From positions 90,626-154,625 of the forward strand of contig UQFN01000002.1 of NCBI GenBank assembly GCA_900540365.1: 64,000 nt of DNA, written 5' to 3'. The stretch's first letter is position 1. Every line of letters starts with the position of its first letter. The position numbers were made by a program, and so were the translations under genes. This document shows positions 35,272 to 44,065 of this stretch, piece by piece. The notes under the pieces are model-generated. The model was given only the letters and a program-made list of their open reading frames with translations. It was not told the origin of the DNA and made no database searches. This DNA is from an uncultured Mollicutes bacterium (lineage in GTDB: Bacteria > Bacillota_I > Bacilli_A > RFN20 > CAG-826).

Positions 35272-36093
35272 TTAATAAAAACAGTCAATTCTTTTTAAAG
35301 TGTGAGTTGAACTACCTAATTCGATATAAAGATAGTCACCACTTCGCTCAATATATCCGTTATAGTTAGTTCCTAGATAGTTATAAGTAAAAGTAAGGTT
35401 GGTCGTGCCTTTAAGAGTGTTTAGCGAAACAGCAACAATGTTATTACAGCAAGCAAAAGTGATAAGAACTGCTTGCTTAGACATCATCGATGAGATATTG
35501 AATTTATAAGTAGAGTCGCTCTTAGTTGGAAATGTAAAACTTTGGCATCTTAAGCCATGTTGAAGACCACTAATTCTATTATTAAGCTCTGTTTTTGCTT
35601 CGCTTACTTGAGTTAAGCAATTATTCCTTGTAGTGTCTATTTTCGTTTGATTAGTCTCGATATATTTAATTACTGATTTATCTAAAGTTAGTGAAGTTGT
35701 TGTTTTGGAATAACCGACCATAGGAAACTCAAATACACCATCACTCTCTAATAAATTAGTTTGAGTAAGACTTGGATAATTACTTGAGGTTCCTTCTTTT
35801 AATGTAAGGCTAGCTTCATTATTTATCGTATCTACTTTAAGAATTACATAGCCTTTCTTTGTGCTATCTAAACTGACTGAGATATTAGTCCCATTTTCGA
35901 TATAGATCCTTCTTCCGTAAATTGAAACAAATCCATCTTTAAAAGTGATCTTTCCATTAGATGATGTAGCCTCACACTTATCCCCCAAATCAGTAAATAT
36001 GCCATTTGTTTTATTTGTTAAATACCAGTTAAAGAAAGCATCGTCTTTTGCAGTATTTAATGCTTCATCAAAAGTTAACTTTTTAAGTCCCAT
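35272..36093 (-). CDS. Phage baseplate upper/fibre protein
   Basis: 273 residues starting MGLKKLTFDEALNTAKDDAFFNWYL, with an N-terminal beta-rich domain (GFVSIYGRRIYIENGTNISV) and a coiled-coil stretch (NCLTQVSEAKTELNNRI), then a C-terminal beta domain. Position between the tail endopeptidase-like protein and the fibre suggests a baseplate or upper-fibre part. Its start shares a base with the stop of the upstream gene. Confidence 0.55.
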   Translation of the reverse strand: MGLKKLTFDEALNTAKDDAFFNWYLTNKTNGIFTDLGDKCEATSSNGKITFKDGFVSIYGRRIYIENGTNISVSLDSTKKGYVILKVDTINNEASLTLKEGTSSNYPSLTQTNLLESDGVFEFPMVGYSKTTTSLTLDKSVIKYIETNQTKIDTTRNNCLTQVSEAKTELNNRISGLQHGLRCQSFTFPTKSDSTYKFNISSMMSKQAVLITFACCNNIVAVSLNTLKGTTNLTFTYNYLGTNYNGYIERSGDYLYIELGSSTHTLKRIDCFY

Positions 36094-37214
36094 TAGTAAA
36101 TCCCTCCATCAAAATTCGTAATTGCAGTCGATACATTGACTACCGACTTATTGTTACTAGTCCCACCATTCATCATCTTTATTTTGTCAGTAAGTGCTGT
36201 CCTTTGCTCTCCTAAAGTAAGGGTGCAACTAGCAAGGGTGTTTTTATATTTAATTTGAGTAAGCATAGTCGTATAAGTTCTTTTAGGAGCATAAAACTCG
36301 ACAAAATAGCCAATAAAAATATTACCTAAAGGAACAAAGACATTATTTGTAACATCTAAATCAAAAGTTATCTGATGGTCATTTGAGCTTTTAATGAGCT
36401 TTTCTTTAGCTTTGCTCTCTAGTTTTTCAAAGTCACTATCGCTATAAAACTCACTTTCAACATTCACATAAGGAAAGCGCCTATCATCATCTTTATTAGT
36501 AGTAATGCTTCCATCAGTTAAAAGGTAATATTCAACTTCTTTTTTATGCTCTTCATTTTCCTCTTTAGGATAAAAGATACATTTATTGACGACATTTTCT
36601 TCGCTTTCTTTAATCTTTAAATTGCTGATAGCTTTTAAATCATGACGAAGCTTTACGATATGTGTTTCTTCTTCAATTATGATCTCAATATTAGAGAACC
36701 TTCCTCTAATAAAATTAACTTGATATTTAATGACAACACCGTAAGTTTTAGTGATTGTTTCCATCAAATCTTCAATGTTCATTAAAGTATCAGCTTCATA
36801 AGTGAAACTTCCCTCAATATCTGAATTATAGGTAACAGTTAAATATCTAAGGTTTTGTTTTGTATCACTATTACTTACAAATGCTTTTTTAATAGTGTCT
36901 GCTAAAAACTTACAAACATTACCAGTAAAAGAACTTACAGGAACTTTGATATTAAATATCTCTTTAAAGTCGTTAAGCTGAACTTTGCTCGTCTTATCAT
37001 CATTTAAAGTGATAGCCTGAACGATGCCAATATAAGAAAGTTTTCCTTCTTTTAAAACAACGATATCACCTACACTAGCTTTTATCTCTTCTTTATTGAC
37101 CGTGAAGTTAGATTTTTGTTTAACCACGCTATCAAGAACGATTTCAAATTCACTAGAAACATAGGCGTTATCTTTATATTTAAGTGTTATTCTATCTAAA
37201 AATATCAGTTTCAT
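36093..37214 (-). CDS. Phage tail tip (Tal-like) protein
   Basis: 373 residues following the distal tail protein, the normal place for the tail-associated lysin or tail tip protein. N-terminus MKLIFLDRITLKYKDNAYVSSEF; the rest is beta-rich, with IIVLKEGKL-like and LTLGEQRTALTDKIKMM segments. No recognisable peptidase or muramidase motif, so it is a hub or spike without an obvious enzymatic domain. Confidence 0.6.
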   Translation of the reverse strand: MKLIFLDRITLKYKDNAYVSSEFEIVLDSVVKQKSNFTVNKEEIKASVGDIVVLKEGKLSYIGIVQAITLNDDKTSKVQLNDFKEIFNIKVPVSSFTGNVCKFLADTIKKAFVSNSDTKQNLRYLTVTYNSDIEGSFTYEADTLMNIEDLMETITKTYGVVIKYQVNFIRGRFSNIEIIIEEETHIVKLRHDLKAISNLKIKESEENVVNKCIFYPKEENEEHKKEVEYYLLTDGSITTNKDDDRRFPYVNVESEFYSDSDFEKLESKAKEKLIKSSNDHQITFDLDVTNNVFVPLGNIFIGYFVEFYAPKRTYTTMLTQIKYKNTLASCTLTLGEQRTALTDKIKMMNGGTSNNKSVVNVSTAITNFDGGIY

Positions 37215-37215
37215 A

Positions 37216-38037
37216 TTAATTACCTAAATACCCTTCTATCATTGTAATTGAGCAGCTAGGACTTCCTTGTGTATTAGGAACAAATGTTAATTCATAGGTT
37301 CCACGCTCTAAAAAGATGAAATTATCACAAGAAAAATCCTGATACTCATATGCATTAATTTTTTCATTATTTTCTTCTATTGTTATTTCTTGCCTACTTG
37401 GAAAGGCATCAACAACAATCGTGCAGTTATTAGATTCATAATAAATCTTGAGTTTACTTATTTCTTTTCCGTCTTTTGTAACGATTACTTCAGGATTAGA
37501 AACCTCTCCTTTTATAGTGATTTTTAAAGAAGCTTTAGCATAACCGTTATTGGTAAGCATCATCTTTCCTTTACTAGAAACACTATACTTGTATGGATAA
37601 GTAAAAGGATAGATCTTACCTTCCTTTGAAACACTTATCGTCACTTCACTTATAACGTCCTTATACCAATATGAGAGCCTTTTAAGTTTTAGTTCACTTG
37701 TTAAAGTCCCACCACTAATTTCAGTCTTTGATAAACTTTCAACCTCTACATAAGAATACTTAGTATCGTCGCTTGTGTAATAAAGTTTTAACTCATGAGA
37801 AGTCTCTAAAAATGATAAAAACCTTTTAAAACCTTGATATTTTCTTAAAAACGCTAGATTAAAGACGATATCTTGCGTAGGTATTGTCTCGTCGATTTTC
37901 TTATAGATATTATCAAAGTCAAAGTAGGTGTTAGTCTTTTGAAAACCTAGACCTGTAATAGATGAAATAAGCGTCATAGAAGAATAGTCAAATCTATACT
38001 CTTCACCCAAATCATTAATAAGCCAAAGTTTCCTCAT
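37216..38037 (-). CDS. Phage distal tail protein (Dit)
   Basis: 273 residues. N-terminus LWLINDLGEEYRF...LISSITGLGFQKT and the block FLRKYQGFKRFLSFLETSHELKLYY are typical of siphovirus Dit proteins. Forms the hexameric ring linking tail tube to the adsorption device. Overlaps the tape-measure gene end by 4 bases. Confidence 0.8.
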   Translation of the reverse strand: MRKLWLINDLGEEYRFDYSSMTLISSITGLGFQKTNTYFDFDNIYKKIDETIPTQDIVFNLAFLRKYQGFKRFLSFLETSHELKLYYTSDDTKYSYVEVESLSKTEISGGTLTSELKLKRLSYWYKDVISEVTISVSKEGKIYPFTYPYKYSVSSKGKMMLTNNGYAKASLKITIKGEVSNPEVIVTKDGKEISKLKIYYESNNCTIVVDAFPSRQEITIEENNEKINAYEYQDFSCDNFIFLERGTYELTFVPNTQGSPSCSITMIEGYLGN

Positions 38038-39902
38038 AGATAACTACCTCCAAGCGCCTCATTAATAGTGTCGACATCAAAAGTGCTAGAACTTGTATTG
38101 ATAGTGACATTGTTCGTAGTTTGATTATTGACAGTGCTATTAGATGTATTTGTTTCGTTACTTGAGCTAGGAGTAAACCAACCAACAACCGTGTCTATGA
38201 TATCCATTAGCCAACCGACAGTATGATCTAATATCCACTGAATGCACTCGATAATAGCGTTAAGAATATCTAAAATTGGCTTTAATACGGCATATAACAC
38301 TTCTAGCACTGGGGCGATTACTCTTTGAATAATCTCAGCAAGCATTGTAAAAAGTGGCATGAAAGCCTCGAGTATCTTCCCTACTGCATCAAGTACAGCT
38401 TTAATAGGAAGTAACAAGACATTAAGTAAAGGAACTAAAAGATTGATTAAGTTTCCTATCACTTCCATTACAAGCTCAATGATAGGCATTAAAACTTCAC
38501 CTACCGCTTCAACGATCATGAAGACTGGCTCAAGTATCTGCATTAAGATACTACCAAGTTCCATCAAGATATCCTTAAAGGTCTCGGTTTGTGTTAAAGC
38601 CATAATAAGAATAGCAATCAAAGCTCCTATTCCTAAAGTAGCAGCACTTATTCCAGCACCAGCAAAAAAGCCACTAGTTCCAGTAGCGGTTAAAGCAGTC
38701 GATAAGCCTTTTACAATCGGAATGATAGTTGTAATGATTTTTATGGCAGGCCCAATAGCAGCAACCAACCCTATAACAACTAAAATCGTCTTTTTAGTCG
38801 TGTCATTCATGTTTGCTAGTTTATTTGCCCATTCACTAATCTTAGGAATGATTGAATCCTTAAGATAAGTTAAAAACTCAGTCATTATAGGGAGCAAAAT
38901 CTGGGCTAGCTCTACTCCTAATGTTTGAAGCTCTTGTTTAACCTTATCAAGTTCATCATTAAACTTTGCAGAAGCCTCGACTTCTTCTTCCGTGATAACA
39001 CCTAGTTCCTGACACTCATTTCTAAAGTTATCAATTTCAGTAGATGAGGCACTTAAAAGTTGTTGTAAGTCAGTACCTATCTTTTCACCAAAGATATCAT
39101 TTGCGATTCCAACTCTTAAAGTTTCATCTTCTAAATTAGCTAAGGCATTACGAAGGATCTCAAAAGCCTGATCTACATTTTTACCTTTTAAATCATCATA
39201 GGTAATTCCTAGTTTTGCTAAGGCTTCAGTTGCAGATGAGGTATTGCCACTAGCTAAATCACCAAGTAATGAGTTAGTTTTAGTAAATGCTTTTTGAAGT
39301 TGCTCATTATCTACTGCAAGCAGTTTTGCTACATAGTTCCATTCTTGAAGTGCCTCTACTGACATTCCAAGCTTCGAGGCTTGATCTCCTAACTCATCAG
39401 CAGTTTCAGCACTTTTAATAGATAAGGTAGTTAAAGCCGTTACTGCGCCTAGAATTGGTGCGGTCACATACTTAGTAAGATTTGAACCAACTTTACTTAA
39501 CTTATTTAAATTAGCATTTCCTAATTCATTAATTTTCTTAGTAGTATCTTCAAGTTGATTATTTAACTTATTAATATCAGCTTCAGTATATTCAACATTT
39601 CTTCTAAGCTGATTAAATTCCTTTACGGAGATATCACCAATTTCAAGAGCTTTCTTTGCTTTTTCTAATTGCTCATTTTGGTTTTGAAGTTTCTTTTTCG
39701 TCTCTTCTAAAATTGAGTTAAGTGTTTCTTGTTTTTTCTTCCATAAATCAAGATTAGTTGAATCATAGCGTAAAGAGGTATTAATAGCCTTTAAGTCTTT
39801 TTGTTGTTCTTTAAGGTTAGCTTTGATATTAGTTAATTCATTTTGCAGGTCTTTTGCATCAAGTGTTAATTTGATATTTAAACCTCTTACTGTTTCAGCC
39901 AT
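38034..39902 (-). CDS. Phage tape measure protein
   Basis: 622 residues. N-terminal coiled coil (LQNELTNIKANLKEQQKDLK...EYTEADINKLNNQLEDTTKKI), then GSNLTKYVTAPILGAVTALTTLSIKSAETADELGDQASKLG, a classic tape-measure segment. Several long hydrophobic stretches follow (370-530), and a Ser/Thr/Asn-rich end. At 622 residues it would give a short tail, around 90-100 nm by the usual rule of thumb. Start ATG behind AAGGAGG. Confidence 0.9.
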   Translation of the reverse strand: MAETVRGLNIKLTLDAKDLQNELTNIKANLKEQQKDLKAINTSLRYDSTNLDLWKKKQETLNSILEETKKKLQNQNEQLEKAKKALEIGDISVKEFNQLRRNVEYTEADINKLNNQLEDTTKKINELGNANLNKLSKVGSNLTKYVTAPILGAVTALTTLSIKSAETADELGDQASKLGMSVEALQEWNYVAKLLAVDNEQLQKAFTKTNSLLGDLASGNTSSATEALAKLGITYDDLKGKNVDQAFEILRNALANLEDETLRVGIANDIFGEKIGTDLQQLLSASSTEIDNFRNECQELGVITEEEVEASAKFNDELDKVKQELQTLGVELAQILLPIMTEFLTYLKDSIIPKISEWANKLANMNDTTKKTILVVIGLVAAIGPAIKIITTIIPIVKGLSTALTATGTSGFFAGAGISAATLGIGALIAILIMALTQTETFKDILMELGSILMQILEPVFMIVEAVGEVLMPIIELVMEVIGNLINLLVPLLNVLLLPIKAVLDAVGKILEAFMPLFTMLAEIIQRVIAPVLEVLYAVLKPILDILNAIIECIQWILDHTVGWLMDIIDTVVGWFTPSSSNETNTSNSTVNNQTTNNVTINTSSSTFDVDTINEALGGSYL

Positions 39903-39919
39903 TTAGTTACCTCCTTTCG

Positions 39920-40129
39920 CTATAAGAAAAAACTATCAATATCAGATTGATTCGCTCTTCTATTTGTCTCACCTTTATAGAGTTCTTTTTCAATTTCAAT
40001 AAGCTCTATATAGGTTCCAATATCAAAGTGCTTGGTATCTTCAATTGATAGTCCTAGTTTTGCTATGTTAAAAATGACTGCAGAAGAAAAGGAATACTTA
40101 TTATCGAAAGGTATCTCCCTTATTTCCTC
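39920..40129 (-). CDS. Tail assembly chaperone extension (gpT-like), frameshift product
   Basis: Open frame with no normal start, overlapping the 3' end of the chaperone gene at 40101-40445. It encodes IPFDNKYSFSSAVIFNIAKL...IEDTKHFDIGTYIELIEIEK...NRRANQSDIDSFFL. The ending resembles the C-terminal part of siphovirus gpGT chaperones. It is +1 (equivalently -2) relative to the upstream gene; the overlap window is about 29 bases around AATAAGGGAGATACC. As in lambda-like and Gram-positive siphoviruses, it is presumably made as a fusion by ribosomal frameshift. Confidence 0.6.
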   Translation of the reverse strand, partial: EEIREIPFDNKYSFSSAVIFNIAKLGLSIEDTKHFDIGTYIELIEIEKELYKGETNRRANQSDIDSFFL

Positions 40130-40445
40130 CTACTTTCTTATCTGTTTTTAATAGCTCAACAATAGTATTAGTTAAATTAGTTAAAAGAGCCGCATCATTT
40201 AAAATAGAAAAGTCTAGTTTTTCTAAAAACCCTTTAAAAGTCTCATTTTCTTTAGGATTTGATAATACAAAGACAATTCTAAAAATGATCTCAATAACAT
40301 TCGTGATGTTTTCTTCTTTTGTTTTCTCTAACTTCTTGATGTCATTAAAAAGCTCACTTCCAAAGCGTGACTTATAATCGATTAAGGAATATAAGCTACT
40401 TCTTAAAATGAGCTTCTTATCGCCTAAAATTACTTCTTTTTCCAT
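40101..40445 (-). CDS. Tail assembly chaperone (gpG-like)
   Basis: 114 residues: EVILGDKKLILRSSLYSLIDYKSRFG... and helical C-terminus, located between major tail protein and tape measure, the standard place of gpG. Helps polymerise tail tube on the tape measure. Its end overlaps an out-of-frame extension that completes the usual G/GT pair. Confidence 0.75.
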   Translation of the reverse strand: MEKEVILGDKKLILRSSLYSLIDYKSRFGSELFNDIKKLEKTKEENITNVIEIIFRIVFVLSNPKENETFKGFLEKLDFSILNDAALLTNLTNTIVELLKTDKKVGGNKGDTFR

Positions 40446-40448
40446 AGA

Positions 40449-41012
40449 CTATCCCTCGATTGTAGGAAGAGTAACCTTATCAAAGAAAGCCTCATAATTT
40501 GTGTCACCTTTAGATGCGATGACTCTTAAAACTTCTTTATCATTAACTTCAATAGGTCGAGCGGTAATAGTTAAAGAGACACTGTTAGCCTCAATTGAAT
40601 CAGCTTTTGATTTGGTTGATTGTCCGACTGGTGTAGCTGTGCATAAGAAATACCAGACTCTTCTAGCTTTACTATCACCTTGAATTTCATATCCTAAGGC
40701 AAAAGTCTTAACATCAGCATTTACCACTTCAACTAGATTATTGTTGCTATCTAGAGCATAACCAAAGATATCCTTTTTAAATTCATCGGAAAGTTCAGTA
40801 AGTTTAAGCGTGATAGTAGCCCCACTATTTGAAACAAGAGTATGAAAGATCTTATCGTCTGCATAAACTTGTGTGGTTCCACCGACGAGTTCACTAGAAA
40901 ACTCCTGTGCGCCTACCAGGTCTTTAGGTGTATCAAATGTCCAGGTATCTTCAGCAAAAGTAGCCAAAGCATAATGAACATTACGTAAGCCAAATGTGAT
41001 TTTATTCGACAT
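40449..41012 (-). CDS. Major tail tube protein
   Basis: 187 residues: KITFGLRNVHYALATFAEDTWTFDTPKDLVGAQEFSSEL is characteristic of the phi13-type major tail protein family. Forms the hexameric rings of the tail tube. Overlaps the upstream tail terminator gene by 11 bases. Confidence 0.85.
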   Translation of the reverse strand: MSNKITFGLRNVHYALATFAEDTWTFDTPKDLVGAQEFSSELVGGTTQVYADDKIFHTLVSNSGATITLKLTELSDEFKKDIFGYALDSNNNLVEVVNADVKTFALGYEIQGDSKARRVWYFLCTATPVGQSTKSKADSIEANSVSLTITARPIEVNDKEVLRVIASKGDTNYEAFFDKVTLPTIEG

Positions 41013-41352
41013 GTTTAAATTCCTCCATTTTTATTTCATAGATTGTTGAGATTGTATTGTTTTGATTTAAGTATTCGCTTGTAAGAGTAAAAGGCAGGTC
41101 GTTTGCTATAAAGATTTCTTCTAGTTTCATGGCTAAAACATCAGCTTCTTTTACATCACTTGTAATTAGGTTAATTTGATAAAGCGTTGTTCTAATACTC
41201 GCTAAATCATCAGAAAACTCTTTAAAAGTCGAGTTAATTTTAGAAAACACGATGATTGGCGTCTTTATTTCTTCTACATCCTTTGGTGAAAAAGACAAAT
41301 AATAAGAAGGCGCTACTTCATCTAAAATGCTTTTAAGTTTTGTTAGCTGCAT
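41002..41352 (-). CDS. Tail terminator / tail completion protein
   Basis: 116 residues between the HK97 gp10-like protein and the tail tube protein, the usual tail terminator position. Contents (SILDEVAPSYYLSF..., SKINSTFKEFSDDLASIRTTLYQINLITSD) agree with the family of small siphovirus tail terminators. Overlaps both neighbours. Confidence 0.65.
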   Translation of the reverse strand: MQLTKLKSILDEVAPSYYLSFSPKDVEEIKTPIIVFSKINSTFKEFSDDLASIRTTLYQINLITSDVKEADVLAMKLEEIFIANDLPFTLTSEYLNQNNTISTIYEIKMEEFKHVE

Positions 41353-41719
41353 TTTTAATCGCCTCCTTTATTTTTTCTTCCATCTTAGGTGCTTCCTTTT
41401 CATAACTCGGTCTTAAAAAAGGCCTAGCTGAAACAAATCTACCGCTTCGATGAACAAAGCCAAACTCAATAAGATGGACAAGCCTTCCTTTACTTTTTGA
41501 GTAAATAGTCACGCTTTTGTTTACTTTTGTCCCTTCTTTAAGAGCAGTAAAACTATCTTTTAAATGCTCATTTGAATTTCCTATCGGAGCAGTTTCTTTT
41601 ATATCGCTTATGATGTCACTTGCCGTTTTATCTAGGATTTCATCTAACTCGCTATCAAAATCAAGAGACTTTTCAATCAGCTCACTTATCTTTAAAGTGA
41701 AATCATCTAAACTAGCCAC
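41333..41719 (-). CDS. HK97 gp10-like neck/tail completion protein
   Basis: 128 residues with KETAPIGNSNEHLKDSF and RLVHLIEFGFVHRSGRFVSARPFLRPSYE, the hallmark HxIEFG...GRFVxARPFLRPA pattern of the HK97 gp10 family. Connects head and tail. Overlaps neighbours on both sides. Confidence 0.85.
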   Translation of the reverse strand: MASLDDFTLKISELIEKSLDFDSELDEILDKTASDIISDIKETAPIGNSNEHLKDSFTALKEGTKVNKSVTIYSKSKGRLVHLIEFGFVHRSGRFVSARPFLRPSYEKEAPKMEEKIKEAIKNAANKT

Positions 41720-42036
41720 TTACCTTCAACCTTTGAATTCGTGCTTTCAAGAGTGAGCTCGAGTAAATGTGAAAGCTCATATGTCTTAATCACTTTAAAG
41801 ACCTTGTTATCTATTAAAATGTATCTCTCGCCTTGATATAAAAAGTTATTAATCCTGATAATTCTAGAAACCTTATAGCCACTTCTACTTGCTTCATAAA
41901 ACTCACTTCTAGTGATATTAGTTGGAATAGTCATCATCTCTTTGCTTGAAGCAATTTCAAATCTTTGTTTCCCATATTCATCAGTTGTGTCACTTATTTT
42001 TAATAGAGCTACTTTAAGTGAAAAAGCATTAATCAT
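41707..42036 (-). CDS. Head closure / head-tail adaptor protein
   Basis: 109 residues, beta-rich: TDEYGKQRFEIASSKEMMTIPTNITRSEFYEA, GERYILIDNKVFKVIKTYEL. Size and position between the connector and gp10-like genes match head closure proteins of the SPP1 gp16/HK97 type. Confidence 0.7.
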   Translation of the reverse strand: MINAFSLKVALLKISDTTDEYGKQRFEIASSKEMMTIPTNITRSEFYEASRSGYKVSRIIRINNFLYQGERYILIDNKVFKVIKTYELSHLLELTLESTNSKVEGKWLV

Positions 42037-42307
42037 GTTTAGTTAAAGCTAGTTGTTTTAGCAAAAAATCAAAATGCTTAGGCAACTCTTTTAAGTTTCC
42101 ATCCGACTTAAAACCAAATGATGTAGAAACATAGATAAGAATAAAAGAAATCACCAAGGGGTCAGCTTCATCAACAAGATACTTCTCGTTAACTCCACTG
42201 CCCCTAAGTAACTCCTTACTTGCTTCAATAAACGCATTTAATTCTGCGTCAAGTTCATGGCTATCTAACGGTATGCCTAGTGAGTTTTTTACTAGGTCAA
42301 GAACCAT
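42029..42307 (-). CDS. Head-tail connector, gp6-like
   Basis: 92 residues, all helical: MVLDLVKNSLGIPLDSHELDAELNAFIEASKELLRGSGV fits the gp6-like head-tail connector family, next to the capsid gene. Its ATG shares a base with the capsid stop codon. Confidence 0.75.
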   Translation of the reverse strand: MVLDLVKNSLGIPLDSHELDAELNAFIEASKELLRGSGVNEKYLVDEADPLVISFILIYVSTSFGFKSDGNLKELPKHFDFLLKQLALTKHD

Positions 42308-43476
42308 TATTCAGTAGGCTCACTGACAGGAGTTGCCTTACCTTTTTTAACTCTTACAAAGCCTTTATAACCGACAACATTACCACCAGTAAAGACACTA
42401 GCCTTATAACAAATGATGCCGTCTTTGAATTTATAGTCCGTGCTCTTTCCAATCTCAACACTAGAGAAGATAGGGACTTCGTAGTTAAATAAAGAACCAT
42501 ATGCAATGCAGTAAGTTCCTGTACCAGTTGATGGATCACTTAAAGCACTACAATTGCCATTTAAAACATAAGGAATGCCATCGATTGTTTGATTTACATA
42601 ATCGATATTGTGGACTTTTCTTCCTTCTTTGGTTCTAAGTTTAGCAAAGGCTCTTAAATCGTTTTTATTGATGATAAGGCAAGCTCCGTTTTCGATTGCT
42701 TCATCTCCACCATAAGCAAAGACAATATCATCAAGGGTATTTTCATCAATCGCACTAATCTCTAAATCAGCCTGATCTTTTAATGCATCTGCCTTATCAG
42801 AGAAAATACCAGTAAAGTTATTAGTAGTACCATCGCCTTTAATGATTTGTTGAGAGATTTTCTTTCTTAAAGAGATGTTAATGTTTTTAATAACCTCTGC
42901 TTGATAATTAATCGCAGGGAGCTTTTCTAATTCTTCTGTAATCTCAGTGTAGGCAGTAACTTTAACCTTTGGAATAGTAACATATCCATAGTGAGGTTCA
43001 GTTTCAGTATAACTTGCACCTTCTAAAGTAGTTCCTGCTTCGCCATATGATTTAACATAAGATTTAGTATAAGTTTCACCGCCTTGAAGATTAATGGTAT
43101 GAACCCTATCAACAAGTTCGCTGACTGACTTAAATGGATAAGGAGCTAAAGTTGAATCGACGTGTTCAGGTAGTAAAACTTCATCACTAGAAACTTTAAT
43201 AGTTCTATTTTCCATTAAGTCTTTACCACGTTTTTCTAGCAAATCTCTTTGTTCTGCATCGTTTTTAGTAGAAATCATTGGAATTTCAGTCATTTTGGTT
43301 AAGGACATTTTCTTTTCGATCATGTTTCTTTCCTCTTGAAGTTTGTCAGTTTCTTTTTCCATCTCTTCGAGTTTTTTCATATCTTCTTCTTTTTCGACCA
43401 TACCTCTAATTTCAGTAAGTCTATCTTCGATTTCTTTTTTTCTTAAAACTAAGTTCATATTTTTATTTACCTCCAA
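42307..43476 (-). CDS. Major capsid protein, HK97 fold
   Basis: 389 residues. The first ~100 form a coiled-coil scaffold domain (LRKKEIEDRLTEIRGMVEKEED...MEKETDKLQEERNMIEKKM). Then the capsid domain with SELVDRVHTINLQGGETYTKSYV, GYVTIPKVKVTAYTEITEELEKLPAINYQAEV, IIKGDGTTNNFTGIFS and VGYKGFVRVKKGKATP. The protease encoded upstream presumably cleaves the scaffold region during maturation. Confidence 0.92.
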   Translation of the reverse strand: MEVNKNMNLVLRKKEIEDRLTEIRGMVEKEEDMKKLEEMEKETDKLQEERNMIEKKMSLTKMTEIPMISTKNDAEQRDLLEKRGKDLMENRTIKVSSDEVLLPEHVDSTLAPYPFKSVSELVDRVHTINLQGGETYTKSYVKSYGEAGTTLEGASYTETEPHYGYVTIPKVKVTAYTEITEELEKLPAINYQAEVIKNINISLRKKISQQIIKGDGTTNNFTGIFSDKADALKDQADLEISAIDENTLDDIVFAYGGDEAIENGACLIINKNDLRAFAKLRTKEGRKVHNIDYVNQTIDGIPYVLNGNCSALSDPSTGTGTYCIAYGSLFNYEVPIFSSVEIGKSTDYKFKDGIICYKASVFTGGNVVGYKGFVRVKKGKATPVSEPTE

Positions 43477-44065
43477 TTTTTAGTTTTAAATTTATTCTTC
43501 GCCTTATAAGTTCTTTCTTTTCATTCTCTTTAGCTAAATCCATAGCCCTTAATTCCGACTCCACGAAATCAAGTGAGCGAGAATAAATCGAAGTCCCCTC
43601 ATAAGCTGGAAGATCAACAATAGAAACGTCATATAAACGCTCAATCGATGTAACCTTTCTTAGTGGAACATCGCTACTTCTATCCCATTCCTGGGCATTA
43701 ACCGTAAAAGCAAAAGACATCTTATCTAAGAGTCCGTTTTGAACCATTTTGTAGATGTCTTTATTTGTTTGTGTGTCGAGTAACTCCGCTCTTATTTTTA
43801 AGCCTTTATCATCAACTTCTAGCTTAAGTGAGCCGTTTTTAGTTCTAGCAATCACAAGAAAATTATCCATGTGGTTATATTTAAGAGGAACATCTTTCAT
43901 TGAGGTGTTAGTTAAAGCGCTTGGCATAATCATTTCTCTAAAACCTCGCTTAGCATCACCTATTAAAGTTTCCTCATTAAATACAATCGCATAGCCTTCA
44001 AGTATCATTTTGTTTTCATCATTGCTTGTTAGGTTTAAAGTCGCTGTTCTTGTTTCCTTTATCAT
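43463..44065 (-). CDS. Prohead protease, HK97 family
   Basis: 200 residues of the S78 serine protease family: LEGYAIVFNEETLIG...REMIMPSALTNTSMKDVPLKYNHMDNFLVIARTKNGSL (His in KYNHMD), MSFAFTVNAQEWDRSSDVPLRKVTSIERLYDVSIVDLPAYEGTSIYSRS. Matures the capsid. Overlaps portal (47 bases) and capsid (14 bases). Confidence 0.92.
   Translation of the reverse strand: MIKETRTATLNLTSNDENKMILEGYAIVFNEETLIGDAKRGFREMIMPSALTNTSMKDVPLKYNHMDNFLVIARTKNGSLKLEVDDKGLKIRAELLDTQTNKDIYKMVQNGLLDKMSFAFTVNAQEWDRSSDVPLRKVTSIERLYDVSIVDLPAYEGTSIYSRSLDFVESELRAMDLAKENEKKELIRRRINLKLKIGGK

Noticed and set aside
38359..38868. 169-codon plus-strand open frame
   Set aside because: Lies entirely antisense to the tape measure gene; composition is that of a mirror frame, no ribosome site.
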